A stretch of DNA of 64,000 bases from Arthrobacter_H rhombi (GTDB lineage: Bacteria > Actinomycetota > Actinomycetes > Actinomycetales > Micrococcaceae). Position 1 is the first letter of the stretch. Every line of letters begins with the position of its first letter. The notes under the pieces were generated by a model. The model did no database searches, was not told the DNA's origin, and saw nothing but the letters and a program-made list of their open reading frames with translations. The translations under genes were made by a program, and so were the position numbers. The stretch covers positions 208,409 through 272,408 of the forward strand of contig NZ_BAAAIV010000011.1 in assembly GCF_039526245.1 (NCBI RefSeq). The letters are read 5' to 3'. Below are positions 51,394 through 58,827 of this stretch, in pieces.

Positions 51394-51797
51394 AGGACCC
51401 TCCTCTGGGGTGGCGAGGCTTCCAGCCACTCCACCTGGATGTCCACGGGGGTGGCGGTCACCCCGGCGTATCGGTGCAGGTCATCGACGATGCCCTGGCG
51501 GACTTCATCGGTGGCGGTGCGGATGTCGCTGGGGAACCGGAGCCCGATCTTGACGGACACCGACGCGGTGCTCCCGGCCACGGTGGCCGAGACCGGGGGC
51601 AACCCGCTGAAATCCTGGCTGGACCCCACTCCGAGGACGCCGCCCGAGCGGGCGCCGACTGCGGGGTGGGATGCCGCGGACTTGGCTGCGAGTCGGCTGA
51701 CCACCCGTTCGCTGATGGTCAGCCGACCCCGATTGTGGGGGGCGTGGGTCATGCCCGGGGCAGAGCCGGGGGAGGCATCCTGGTTGATGGCGCCCAT
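51390..51797 (-). CDS. Asp23/Gls24-family envelope stress protein (third copy)
   Basis: Soluble protein of 135 residues of the Asp23 fold: LTISERVVSRLAAKSA begins the domain and IGLRFPSDIRTATDEVRQGIVDDL ends it. Asp23 proteins form membrane-associated layers that respond to envelope stress. The ATG at 51797 is one base after the stop of the preceding small membrane protein gene; its own stop overlaps the DUF6286 gene, so expression is tightly linked. The N-terminal about 25 residues are polar and outside the domain. Confidence 0.82.
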   Translation of the reverse strand: MGAINQDASPGSAPGMTHAPHNRGRLTISERVVSRLAAKSAASHPAVGARSGGVLGVGSSQDFSGLPPVSATVAGSTASVSVKIGLRFPSDIRTATDEVRQGIVDDLHRYAGVTATPVDIQVEWLEASPPQRRVL

Positions 51798-51798
51798 G

Positions 51799-51981
51799 TC
51801 AGCGCCGGCCTTGGATGCGGCCCGCCCAGTCCTGCAGGTCGACGCGTCCTTCCAGGACGCGGCCGACACCGAATGCGACGGCGGCCACGACGGCTACCAG
51901 CAGCATCCGCCAGAACCCTCCGAAGGCCCAGACGGTACCGAGGACCAGTCCGACGAGGACGCAAAAGCGTGCGCTGTTCAT
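51799..51981 (-). CDS. small membrane protein (DUF2273-like)
   Basis: Protein of 60 residues with a hydrophobic hairpin (about 7-42) and a charged amphipathic end (RVLEGRVDLQDWAGRIQGRR). Asp23 operons commonly carry a DUF2273 small membrane protein at this place. GGAG lies 7 bases before the ATG, formed by the end of the preceding Asp23 gene; the gap to that stop is three bases. Confidence 0.8.
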   Translation of the reverse strand: MNSARFCVLVGLVLGTVWAFGGFWRMLLVAVVAAVAFGVGRVLEGRVDLQDWAGRIQGRR

Positions 51982-51984
51982 GGG

Positions 51985-52476
51985 TTACTCCAAACGGTCT
52001 GAGCGGTCGGAAGCGGCGTCTTCGTCGTCTTCGGGCAGGTGCACGTCGGTGACGTTCACGTTGACCTCGATGACTTCCAGGCCGGTGCCGTGCTCGACGG
52101 CCTGGATGATGCTGCGGCGGATGTCCTCGGCGACCTCGGCGATGGCGACTCCGTATTCCACGACGATGCTCACGTCGATGGCTGCCTGGCGCTCACCGGT
52201 CTCGACGCTGACGCCACCGGAGACGTTGGTCTGCGATCCGGGGATGCGCTCGGCGAGGTTGGAGAACGCGCGGCGTGCCGCGTTGCCCATGGCAAAGACG
52301 CCCGGGACCTCGCGGGCTGCGACGCCCGAAAGCTTCTGGACGACGGTGTCGGCGATCGTGGTGTTGCCGTGCTCGGTCTGCAGCGGGCCCTCGGGCTTGC
52401 GCTCGGCCTGGCCGGCGGTCGCGGCGCGCGACTCCTCGGTGGTCTGGGGAAGTCGGGAGTTGGTGTTCTCAGCCAT
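51985..52476 (-). CDS. Asp23/Gls24-family envelope stress protein (main copy)
   Basis: Protein of 163 residues with the full Asp23 domain: GNTTIADTVVQKLSGVAARE, then GVSVETGERQAAIDVSIVVEYG and VAEDIRRSIIQAVEHGTGLEVIEVNV (parts of residues 37-147). Flanks are polar and acidic. This is the copy closest to the typical Asp23 family. AGAAC and the direct repeats at 52491-52515 lie upstream, so a separate promoter may start here, 98 bases after the previous gene's end. Confidence 0.9.
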   Translation of the reverse strand: MAENTNSRLPQTTEESRAATAGQAERKPEGPLQTEHGNTTIADTVVQKLSGVAAREVPGVFAMGNAARRAFSNLAERIPGSQTNVSGGVSVETGERQAAIDVSIVVEYGVAIAEVAEDIRRSIIQAVEHGTGLEVIEVNVNVTDVHLPEDDEDAASDRSDRLE

Positions 52477-52490
52477 GATGTTCTCCGTTT

Positions 52491-52529
52491 CGTCTGACGT
52501 CTGAAATGCGTCTTACACCAGTACAGACG
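52491..52529. repeat. short direct and inverted repeats upstream of the main Asp23 gene
   Basis: CGTCTGA occurs at 52491-52497 and 52498-52504, CGTCTTA at 52509-52515, and the inverse CAGACG at 52524-52529. The block lies in the only sizeable gap of the operon (98 bases), 15 bases before the Asp23 start. It could be an internal promoter/operator. Confidence 0.45.
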
Positions 52530-52574
52530 TTGGCCGGCGGACAATCGTCACGGCCAATCTCGAAAAACTTTTTC

Positions 52575-52949
52575 CTAGCCCTTCGGCCGGGGTGCCGGGC
52601 CGCCGTCCGCGCCAGTGTCCGGCACCCCCTGCTCGAGCACCGTCACCGTCACCGAGGACAGGTCGATCCCGTGGCCGGTGAGCACCCGGTGGACCAGTTC
52701 CTGCACGGAGGCGCTGACATCGGCGGCGCGGTGTCCGGCGGCCACTGCAATGTCCAGCCGGGCCTCGGTGGGGCCGGTGCCCCCGGAGAGCCGCAGCGCA
52801 GCGGAGGGCTCAGCGGTGCGTGTGGCCAGGGACCTGACGACGGCGAGCGTCGGCGGGAACACGGTGGCGACGCCTTCCAGGCGCAGCACCTGGTCGATGG
52901 CATCGGCCCGGGCGGCCGAGGCGGGCGAAAGCTGGGTTGGGCTACTCAT
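52575..52949 (-). CDS. Asp23-like short protein
   Basis: Protein of 124 residues. The middle (ARLDIAVAAGHRAADVSASVQELVHRVL) follows the second half of the Asp23 fold and the end is a Pro/Gly-rich tail. The first half of the domain is less clear. GGAGG lies 9 bases before the ATG at 52949, inside the preceding gene, which it overlaps by eight bases. It is one of several Asp23-like proteins in the operon. Confidence 0.65.
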   Translation of the reverse strand: MSSPTQLSPASAARADAIDQVLRLEGVATVFPPTLAVVRSLATRTAEPSAALRLSGGTGPTEARLDIAVAAGHRAADVSASVQELVHRVLTGHGIDLSSVTVTVLEQGVPDTGADGGPAPRPKG

Positions 52950-53514
52950 CGATGATGTCCTCCACGGTGACGTCCACTGCTGCAGGGGTGATGCCGAGTT
53001 CCTCGGCGAGACGCTCCGTGACCGCGCTGCGCAACGTTTCGGCGACCGCGGCGGCCTCCATGCCGACCCGCAGATGCACACCGAGCTGGCAGACGACGGC
53101 GGGATCCCCGTCCTCGTCCAACGCGGCGGTGGCGCCGTGCTTGCGCAACTCGATGCCGTCGATGGTGTCGGCGGCCCGGCGGATGACGTCGTTGAGGACG
53201 TACACGCTGATCTCCAGCGGGCCGTGCGGTGTGAGCCGGACACGGATGCGCCGGCCGCGGCGGATTTCGGCGCGGATGCCGTCCATGGCGGATCGGCGGA
53301 TCCGGTCCAATGCCGCATCTTCATCGGCGAGTACCTGCGGCGCCTCACGGAGCCGCCGGGTGGCCAACAACAGGGGTTGGAGGCGTCGTCGTTGTTCCTG
53401 GCACTGGGGGCAACGCAGTTCGTGCTCGTCAGGTGGCAGATCGAGCCGCTCCCAGACATCCTCCTCGGAGCGGTCGCAGGCCGGCACGTCGCCGGAGTGC
53501 GGTCCGGTGTTCAT
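52942..53514 (-). CDS. zinc-finger anti-sigma-like protein with Asp23-like C-terminal domain
   Basis: Protein of 190 residues encoded directly after the ECF sigma gene (ATGA overlap at 53511-53514). Its N-terminal half has HELRCPQC, the His-x3-Cys-x2-Cys (ZAS) motif of zinc-containing anti-sigma factors, then a basic helix. The C-terminal half (about 90-190, RVRLTPHGPLEISVYVLNDV and TERLAEELGITPAAVDVTVEDI) looks like an Asp23 domain. The position is that of an anti-sigma factor and no membrane helix is present, so it may be a soluble sensor. A GTG six bases upstream is an alternative start. Confidence 0.75.
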   Translation of the reverse strand: MNTGPHSGDVPACDRSEEDVWERLDLPPDEHELRCPQCQEQRRRLQPLLLATRRLREAPQVLADEDAALDRIRRSAMDGIRAEIRRGRRIRVRLTPHGPLEISVYVLNDVIRRAADTIDGIELRKHGATAALDEDGDPAVVCQLGVHLRVGMEAAAVAETLRSAVTERLAEELGITPAAVDVTVEDIIDE

Positions 53515-54086
53515 TTCCACGGGTCCATCCTTTCGGCGAGTGCGGTGCGTGCGCGGGCGATACGCCCTCTGATCGTGGCCAGGGTTTCACCGGTGATGTC
53601 GGCGATCTCCTGGTAGCCCAGGCCCTGGACCTCGCGCAGGGTCCAGGCTTCGCGTTGGGCGACGGGCAGCGCCGCCAGGTGCCGGGTCAAGGCGTCCAAG
53701 GCCAAACGGGTCTCGGCCTCGCCGGCCGGGCCGGCCTGGGATATCCGGCCTGCCTCGCTGTCGGTGCGCAGTTCCTCCTGCTCCGCCGGGTCGCCACCGT
53801 CGGGGCGGCGTTTGCGGATCGTGTCGATGCAGCGGTGGGAGGCGATGCGGTACAGCCAAGTGGAGGCGGCCTCGGTGGCGCGCAGGGTGGGCAGACGCCG
53901 CCAGGCGGTGACCATGACATCCTGCACCGCGTCTTCGGCGTCGGGGGCGTTGCCGAGCATGCCCCGGCAAAAACGAAGTAGCCCGCGCTGGTAGCGGCGA
54001 ACCAGCTCCTCGAACGCGTCGAGGTCCCCCGACTGGGCTCGCGCGACCAGTGCCGGGTCGGCCAGCGCCGTCATCGTTTCGTTCAT
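53511..54086 (-). CDS. ECF-type sigma factor
   Basis: Alternative sigma factor of 191 residues. Region 2 covers about 10-85 (FEELVRRYQRGLLRFCRGML, DAEDAVQDVMVTAWRRLP) and region 4 about 125-180 (LPVAQREAWTLREVQGLGYQ, EIADITGETLATIRGRIARAR). AAGGGAG precedes the ATG. It heads an operon of nine same-strand genes for envelope stress proteins, starting with a probable zinc anti-sigma factor. It probably drives its own operon. Confidence 0.93.
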   Translation of the reverse strand: MNETMTALADPALVARAQSGDLDAFEELVRRYQRGLLRFCRGMLGNAPDAEDAVQDVMVTAWRRLPTLRATEAASTWLYRIASHRCIDTIRKRRPDGGDPAEQEELRTDSEAGRISQAGPAGEAETRLALDALTRHLAALPVAQREAWTLREVQGLGYQEIADITGETLATIRGRIARARTALAERMDPWK

Positions 54087-54331
54087 GTGCTCCCTTGCCG
54101 TGTGTGGCGTCGTTCGTTGGACCCCCTGGAGCGCTGTGTGCCTGAAGCCGTGGGTCCAATCCCGAGGCTAGCACGCTCCTCGAGGCCCCAGCCCGCTGGA
54201 TCGGGGGCGTATCCGGCGCTCCGCCAACGTGCCGGGGGTTCGGCCGGTCTGGACCCTACCCGTAGGGGCCGGGCACGCCGCGTCGACGCAAAAGATCGAC
54301 GTCTATCCCAGAGGGGCATAACGTCAGGGAC

Positions 54332-54487
54332 ATGGGACTTGTACTGACGCTGATCATTGTTGGAGTTATCCTGCTCATCCTGGGCGTCGCTGTGAAGGCA
54401 GCGATGTTCCTGCTGTGGATCGGCATTGCCTTGCTGGTCATCGGCGCGGTGATGTGGATCCTGCGGGGAATCAAACGGCGCGTCTAA
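54332..54487 (+). CDS. 51-residue hydrophobic membrane protein
   Basis: Tiny protein (51 residues) with two hydrophobic segments (about 2-22 and 25-44) and a basic end KRRV. It matches the layout of the short hydrophobic proteins common in actinobacteria (DUF6131-like: VGVILLILGVAVK, then WIGIALLVIGAVMWIL). AGGGA is just upstream of the ATG. It is divergent from the sigma factor gene and is followed by a strong hairpin. Confidence 0.72.
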   Translation: MGLVLTLIIVGVILLILGVAVKAAMFLLWIGIALLVIGAVMWILRGIKRRV

Positions 54488-54510
54488 ACACGCCGGAACA
54501 GAGAACCTCT

Positions 54511-54556
54511 GCGGCTGCTGCCACACCCTGACATATCGGGGTGCGGCAGCAGCCGC
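54511..54556. terminator. bidirectional hairpin terminator
   Basis: Eighteen-base arms starting GCGGCTGCTGCC (54511) and ending GGCAGCAGCCGC (54556) pair with one mismatch around a 10-base loop. They lie between the small membrane protein gene (plus) and the histidine kinase gene (minus). Confidence 0.8.
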
Positions 54557-54593
54557 TTGTGGTGTGGCGCAGAGGCGGACGTGCCCGGCTGTC

Positions 54594-56252
54594 CTAGCGA
54601 CCCTTGGGCACCCGCACCGTGAACGAGCTGCCTTCGCCGGGTACGCTGCGGACCGTGAGGCTTCCACCATGGGCCTCCGCCAGTTCGCGGGCGATCGAAA
54701 GTCCCAGCCCGGTGCCTGGAATGCCGGATCCGCGGGCACTCTCGGAGCGGTAGAAGCGGGTGAACAGCTGTTCGACTTCCTCCGGCGACATGCCCTGCCC
54801 CGTGTCGGTGACCGATACTTCGGCGATATCGCCGTCCTCGTGGACGTCCACGGTGATCCGACCGCCGGACGGCGTGTACTTCACGGCGTTGGAGACGAGG
54901 TTGTCCACGATCTGCCCCAGGCGTTCGGGATCGGCACGCACCGGCAGCGATGCCGGCCCTTCAAGGTGCAGGTCCAGACCCGCGGAGCGTGCCGCCTGCT
55001 CCTGGGATGCCACGGAGGCGGCCACGATGTCCACCAGGTCCGTATCGCGCGGATGTAGTTCCATGGTGGTCGAGGCCGCCGTGAGCAGGTCGTTGACCAG
55101 ATGCAGCAGTCGCTGGGCATTGCGTTCGGCGATCGTGATGGATCGAAGCGCCGGGCCGGGCACGCCGGGGAGATCCTGGACCATCTCGAGGTATCCCAGG
55201 ATGGAGGTCAGGGGCGTGCGCAGTTCGTGACTGACGCTGGCCAGGAAGCGGTCCTTGGCCTGGTTGGCCTGGACCAGCTCGGTGACATCCTTGAAGACGA
55301 TGACGGAGCCGCCGAAGTCCCCCTGGGCATCGGTGAGCCGACGGGCTGAGACAGCAAGTGCCTCGGCAGATTCGGCGGGTCCGCTCCAGAGGAGTTCATC
55401 GGTGAACTCCGCTCCGCGCACAGCCCGGTGGACGGGACGATCCCCGGGGGCCAGGGGAGTGTCCAACCGTTCGCTGCGGTGGCCCGCGCCGAAGAGCAGG
55501 AGCTGCTCCTCGGTTGGGTCCATGATGCCGTCCGGGGTCCCCGCGGCGTGGTGGAGCCGCTGCCTGTCGTTCATCAGGATGTCGTGGCCGTCGCGGTCCA
55601 CCGCCACGACGCCCACGCTGGCTGCGTTCAGCACGGCGTCGAGGAGTTCGGTTTGGGTGTGCGCGGCATCCAGTGCCTCGGCCAGACGGCGGTCGGTGGC
55701 CATCATGCTCTCCACGGCGATGTTGGTGGTGACTGCCAATGCCAGGATGATGACGGGCATGACCACGGGACGGCCGTAGGTGGACAGGCTGAGGTCCAGG
55801 CCCGCGTGCCAGTACTGCAACCAGCAGATGAACAACGTGGCGACGAAGCCGACGACGACCGTGCTCCGCGGATACAGGGCCGACCACGCCATCCAGAACA
55901 CCGGGAACATGGCCAGCATCGGCAAGCCGGTCAGCACCGGGTAGGCGCCAGCAGCCAGGAAGGCGATCCCGATCAGGTCGAGCAGCGGGATCACCCAGTA
56001 GCTCCCTCGGGCGAACCGCTGCCAGGGGACGGTCCCGGCGGCAACCGTCAGGACCGCGATGATGAGAAGACCGGTTTGGAACCAAGGGTCGGCAATGACC
56101 TGCCCGCCGGCGAAGAGCAGATCCACCAGCACCATCAGGGCCGAGGCCAGCGTCAACGGCAGCTGGCTCAGCAGGATACGGCGTCCCAACGGCAGCTCAC
56201 CGAAGTGGCGGCCGCCCATGAGGATCCGGAGTACAGGGCGGAACGGGGACAT
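54594..56252 (-). CDS. orphan membrane sensor histidine kinase
   Basis: Kinase of 552 residues. Residues about 28-185 hold five or six membrane helices (MASE-like sensor region), 195-325 a PAS-like cytoplasmic domain ending VIVFKDVTELVQANQAK, and His342 in SVSHELRTPL is the phospho-acceptor. The ATP domain has NLVSNAVKYT, DTGQGM and GTGLGLSIA. No response regulator is adjacent, so it is an orphan. GAGGAG lies upstream of the ATG at 56252. Confidence 0.9.
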   Translation of the reverse strand: MSPFRPVLRILMGGRHFGELPLGRRILLSQLPLTLASALMVLVDLLFAGGQVIADPWFQTGLLIIAVLTVAAGTVPWQRFARGSYWVIPLLDLIGIAFLAAGAYPVLTGLPMLAMFPVFWMAWSALYPRSTVVVGFVATLFICWLQYWHAGLDLSLSTYGRPVVMPVIILALAVTTNIAVESMMATDRRLAEALDAAHTQTELLDAVLNAASVGVVAVDRDGHDILMNDRQRLHHAAGTPDGIMDPTEEQLLLFGAGHRSERLDTPLAPGDRPVHRAVRGAEFTDELLWSGPAESAEALAVSARRLTDAQGDFGGSVIVFKDVTELVQANQAKDRFLASVSHELRTPLTSILGYLEMVQDLPGVPGPALRSITIAERNAQRLLHLVNDLLTAASTTMELHPRDTDLVDIVAASVASQEQAARSAGLDLHLEGPASLPVRADPERLGQIVDNLVSNAVKYTPSGGRITVDVHEDGDIAEVSVTDTGQGMSPEEVEQLFTRFYRSESARGSGIPGTGLGLSIARELAEAHGGSLTVRSVPGEGSSFTVRVPKGR

Positions 56253-56280
56253 GGGGACAAGCTCCTCGACGGTGGCGCCA

Positions 56281-56298
56281 TCGCCCCCGGCGGGGCGA
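56281..56298 (-). terminator. short hairpin, possible terminator
   Basis: TCGCCCC and GGGGCGA are perfect 7-base arms with a 4-base loop, 78 bases past the glycerophosphodiesterase stop. No T-run follows, so this is a weak call. Confidence 0.35.
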
Positions 56299-56375
56299 CC
56301 AGGCACCATCCTACGGTCCGGCAGCAGGGCGGTACGGGGAGCCGATCATCTGCCCCACCCGGGTCTTCCGAGCGG

Positions 56376-58286
56376 CTACCTGGCGCGGGAAGGAACCCGT
56401 ACCGCCGCAGGCACTACCTGTGCCAACCGTTGGAGGGCATCGCGCAGGCTGGCAGCGCCGACCTCGTGGGACTCCACCCGGGAGCGCGCGTCCTGGGCCA
56501 GGTCGGGGTGGTCGGTCACGATGCCGGCGGCCCCGTCGTACAGGTATTGGCGCATCCTGTCCTCGCGGTTGACCGTCCACACGTAGACGGGCCGGTGTTG
56601 GGCCTTGGCCTCGGCCATGAGACGGGGGGAGTAAGACGCCTGCTCGACGACGTAGAAGTCGCAGTCCACGTTGGGGGCGCCGCCGGCGGTCATGGCGATG
56701 GTGTAGCCGACCGAGAGATCGGGGCGCCGTGCCTTCAGCCCCTCCACCACGTCTGCATCCAGCGAGTGGTAGATGTTGTCTTCCAACGGGCCCACGCTCT
56801 CGAGCTCGCGGACCAGCCGGTCCATGAAATCCGGGGTCTCGTGGCCGTGGACCTTGGGCTCGATCAGAAGTTTGATGCCGAGCTTCTTGGCGTGGCGGAC
56901 GTAGTCCACCATCGAGGGGATCGTGTCGGAGAAACCACGGGCGCTGACGGAGGTCGCCTCGGCCTGGGCCAGCGTCAGGTCGTAGGTGTTCACGTTGTGG
57001 CCGGAGAGCACCATCAAGTTGGTGTCGTGGCTGGCAATGAAGTGTCCGTCCTTGGTCTGCTGCACATCGACTTCGACAATGTCGGGATGCTTCGTGGCAG
57101 CGGCATCCAGGGCGCTGATGGTGTTCTCGACGCCTCCCCACACGAAACCCCGATGGGCGATGACCAATGGGTCGGACGTCGCTACGGGTGCTGCGGACAC
57201 GGAGGGGGCACTGACGAACACCATCGCCAGGACTGTGGCGCCGGCACCGAGTCGGAGAGCCACGCGGCGCGCGCCGGACATCGGGGCCTGGGCGCGGATG
57301 GCCGGGGCCTCCACGGTGTCGGGCGAAGCCGGTGAGGGCTCTGACGCCACGGAAGGTGCGGCCTCCAGGCAGCGGAGGAGCAGGAACTGCAGGGCGAGAA
57401 CCGTGGCGGCGATCAGGACCACGAACATCACCGCATGGGACAGGCCCTGCCCCAGCGCGGCGGTCAGCCGCGAGTCGCTCTCCAGCAGGGTTCCGGGGAG
57501 TTCGGCCACCGCAGCCAGGGAACGACCCGGCACCTGGTAGGCCAACAGGGCGGCGGCCACGGGGGAGACCAGCAGCAGGGGCAGGCGCAGGCGGCGTCCG
57601 CCGGTGGCCGTCCAGCTGGCCACCATGGCTCGCAGCGGCGTCACCCGGTGCACCACCAAGGCGGGCAGGGTCGCCAGCAATCTGAGGTTGAGATAGAACA
57701 ACGCGCTGGTTGCGGTGAGATAGAGGCCGAGACTCAGCGGCTTCTTCAGGTACTCGGCGGTGACGAACGGTGCGACGCCGATCTGATGGGTCAGGGGCGA
57801 GAGCTCCCCGAAGCCGCTGATGGGCAGGAGCAGCAGCAGATACAGGCCCATGAGGGGTGCCTGCCAGCCCAGTGCCCTGCCGGTGGCACGCAGGGCCCGG
57901 CGTGCCGTCGTCGTGCCAGGATGTGGGGATCCGGTGTGCAGGCCGTGGGCGAGGGCCACGATGGAGGTGTACTGCAAGGTCAGTGCCGCGGTGGCGATCG
58001 GGCCGGTGGCCAGCAGCCAGAGCAGGGACGCCGGGTCGTTCAGCAGCAGGGCGAAGTTCTGATCGGTCAGGTTCGGCGTTCCGGCTGCGTCCAGGGTGCG
58101 CCGGAACGTGAACTGGACCACGGGAAGCACCACGAGCAGGATCAGGCCCTGCCAGAGGACGAGGGCACCGGCGAGGGTGGAGAGATTGCGTGGGGACCAG
58201 CGCCGTCGGGTGCGTGGTGCGGTGGAGGCCTGCGGCTCGCCGGGGCGTTCGCCCACTGCTCCACGTTCGTTGATGACGCCTTGCAC
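56376..58286 (-). CDS. membrane-bound glycerophosphodiester phosphodiesterase
   Basis: A protein of about 636 residues. The first about 340 residues form a membrane domain with seven or eight helices; residues about 365-600 are a GDPD TIM-barrel with IAHRGFVWGGVENTISAL (catalytic His-Arg and Glu), EVDVQQTKDGHFIASHD and LLIEPKVHG. It would cleave glycerophosphodiesters to glycerol-3-phosphate at the membrane, recycling phospholipid or teichoic acid parts. The GTG at 58286 with AAGGGA close upstream was chosen; an in-frame TTG at 58349 is possible. Confidence 0.85.
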   Translation of the reverse strand: MQGVINERGAVGERPGEPQASTAPRTRRRWSPRNLSTLAGALVLWQGLILLVVLPVVQFTFRRTLDAAGTPNLTDQNFALLLNDPASLLWLLATGPIATAALTLQYTSIVALAHGLHTGSPHPGTTTARRALRATGRALGWQAPLMGLYLLLLLPISGFGELSPLTHQIGVAPFVTAEYLKKPLSLGLYLTATSALFYLNLRLLATLPALVVHRVTPLRAMVASWTATGGRRLRLPLLLVSPVAAALLAYQVPGRSLAAVAELPGTLLESDSRLTAALGQGLSHAVMFVVLIAATVLALQFLLLRCLEAAPSVASEPSPASPDTVEAPAIRAQAPMSGARRVALRLGAGATVLAMVFVSAPSVSAAPVATSDPLVIAHRGFVWGGVENTISALDAAATKHPDIVEVDVQQTKDGHFIASHDTNLMVLSGHNVNTYDLTLAQAEATSVSARGFSDTIPSMVDYVRHAKKLGIKLLIEPKVHGHETPDFMDRLVRELESVGPLEDNIYHSLDADVVEGLKARRPDLSVGYTIAMTAGGAPNVDCDFYVVEQASYSPRLMAEAKAQHRPVYVWTVNREDRMRQYLYDGAAGIVTDHPDLAQDARSRVESHEVGAASLRDALQRLAQVVPAAVRVPSRAR

Positions 58287-58449
58287 GTTCCCTTCTGGCC
58301 CGGTTGCACCGCGCCGAATCAGGGCGATGCACGAATTGTTCGGGTCCAATTTACCAACTGTTCACCAGTGGCGGCTCATTGTGGGACCGTCGCCACGTAT
58401 CGATGTGATGACGGAAACGGTGCCGTGGAGTGGATGGCTACCATGGACC

Positions 58450-58827
58450 ATGGCACTTCGACTCAGTGAACTCGTCCTGGAAACGCGCGCGCCGGAGGAG
58501 CTGGCCCGCTTCTGGTGTGCGGCACTGGACTACGTCATCTTGGACCGCGAAGACGACGGCTCCGTGGAGATCGGGCCAGCAAGCGGTTTCGGGGGAGCGC
58601 AGCCGACGATCGTGCTCAGCCAGTGTGCTGACCCCACTCCGCACCAGGGTCGGCTGCACTTCGACGTGAACGCCATGGAATCGACCCAGGAGGACGAGGT
58701 GGAACGTCTGCGGGCGCTCGGCGCCACGGATCTGGACGTCGGTCAGTCGGGCGACGAGGGCTGGGTGGTCCTCCAGGATCCGGAGGGCAACGCGTTCTGC
58801 GTGCTCCGGGCGGTGCTGGAACCCTAG
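58450..58827 (+). CDS. VOC-family (glyoxalase/bleomycin resistance-like) protein
   Basis: Small protein of 125 residues with the paired beta-alpha-beta modules of the vicinal oxygen chelate superfamily: LSELVLETRAPEELARFWCAALDY, then LHFDVNAME and the terminal VLQDPEGNAFCVL (DPEGNxF is the family hallmark). Actinobacteria have many such proteins with no known substrate. An ATG at 58408 is an alternative start. Its TAG shares the palindrome CTAG with the convergent MFS gene's stop. Confidence 0.85.
   Translation: MALRLSELVLETRAPEELARFWCAALDYVILDREDDGSVEIGPASGFGGAQPTIVLSQCADPTPHQGRLHFDVNAMESTQEDEVERLRALGATDLDVGQSGDEGWVVLQDPEGNAFCVLRAVLEP

Noticed and set aside
52491..52529. Considered as a possible CRISPR-like or satellite repeat.
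   Set aside because: Only three heptamers with irregular spacing; no spacer-repeat periodicity.
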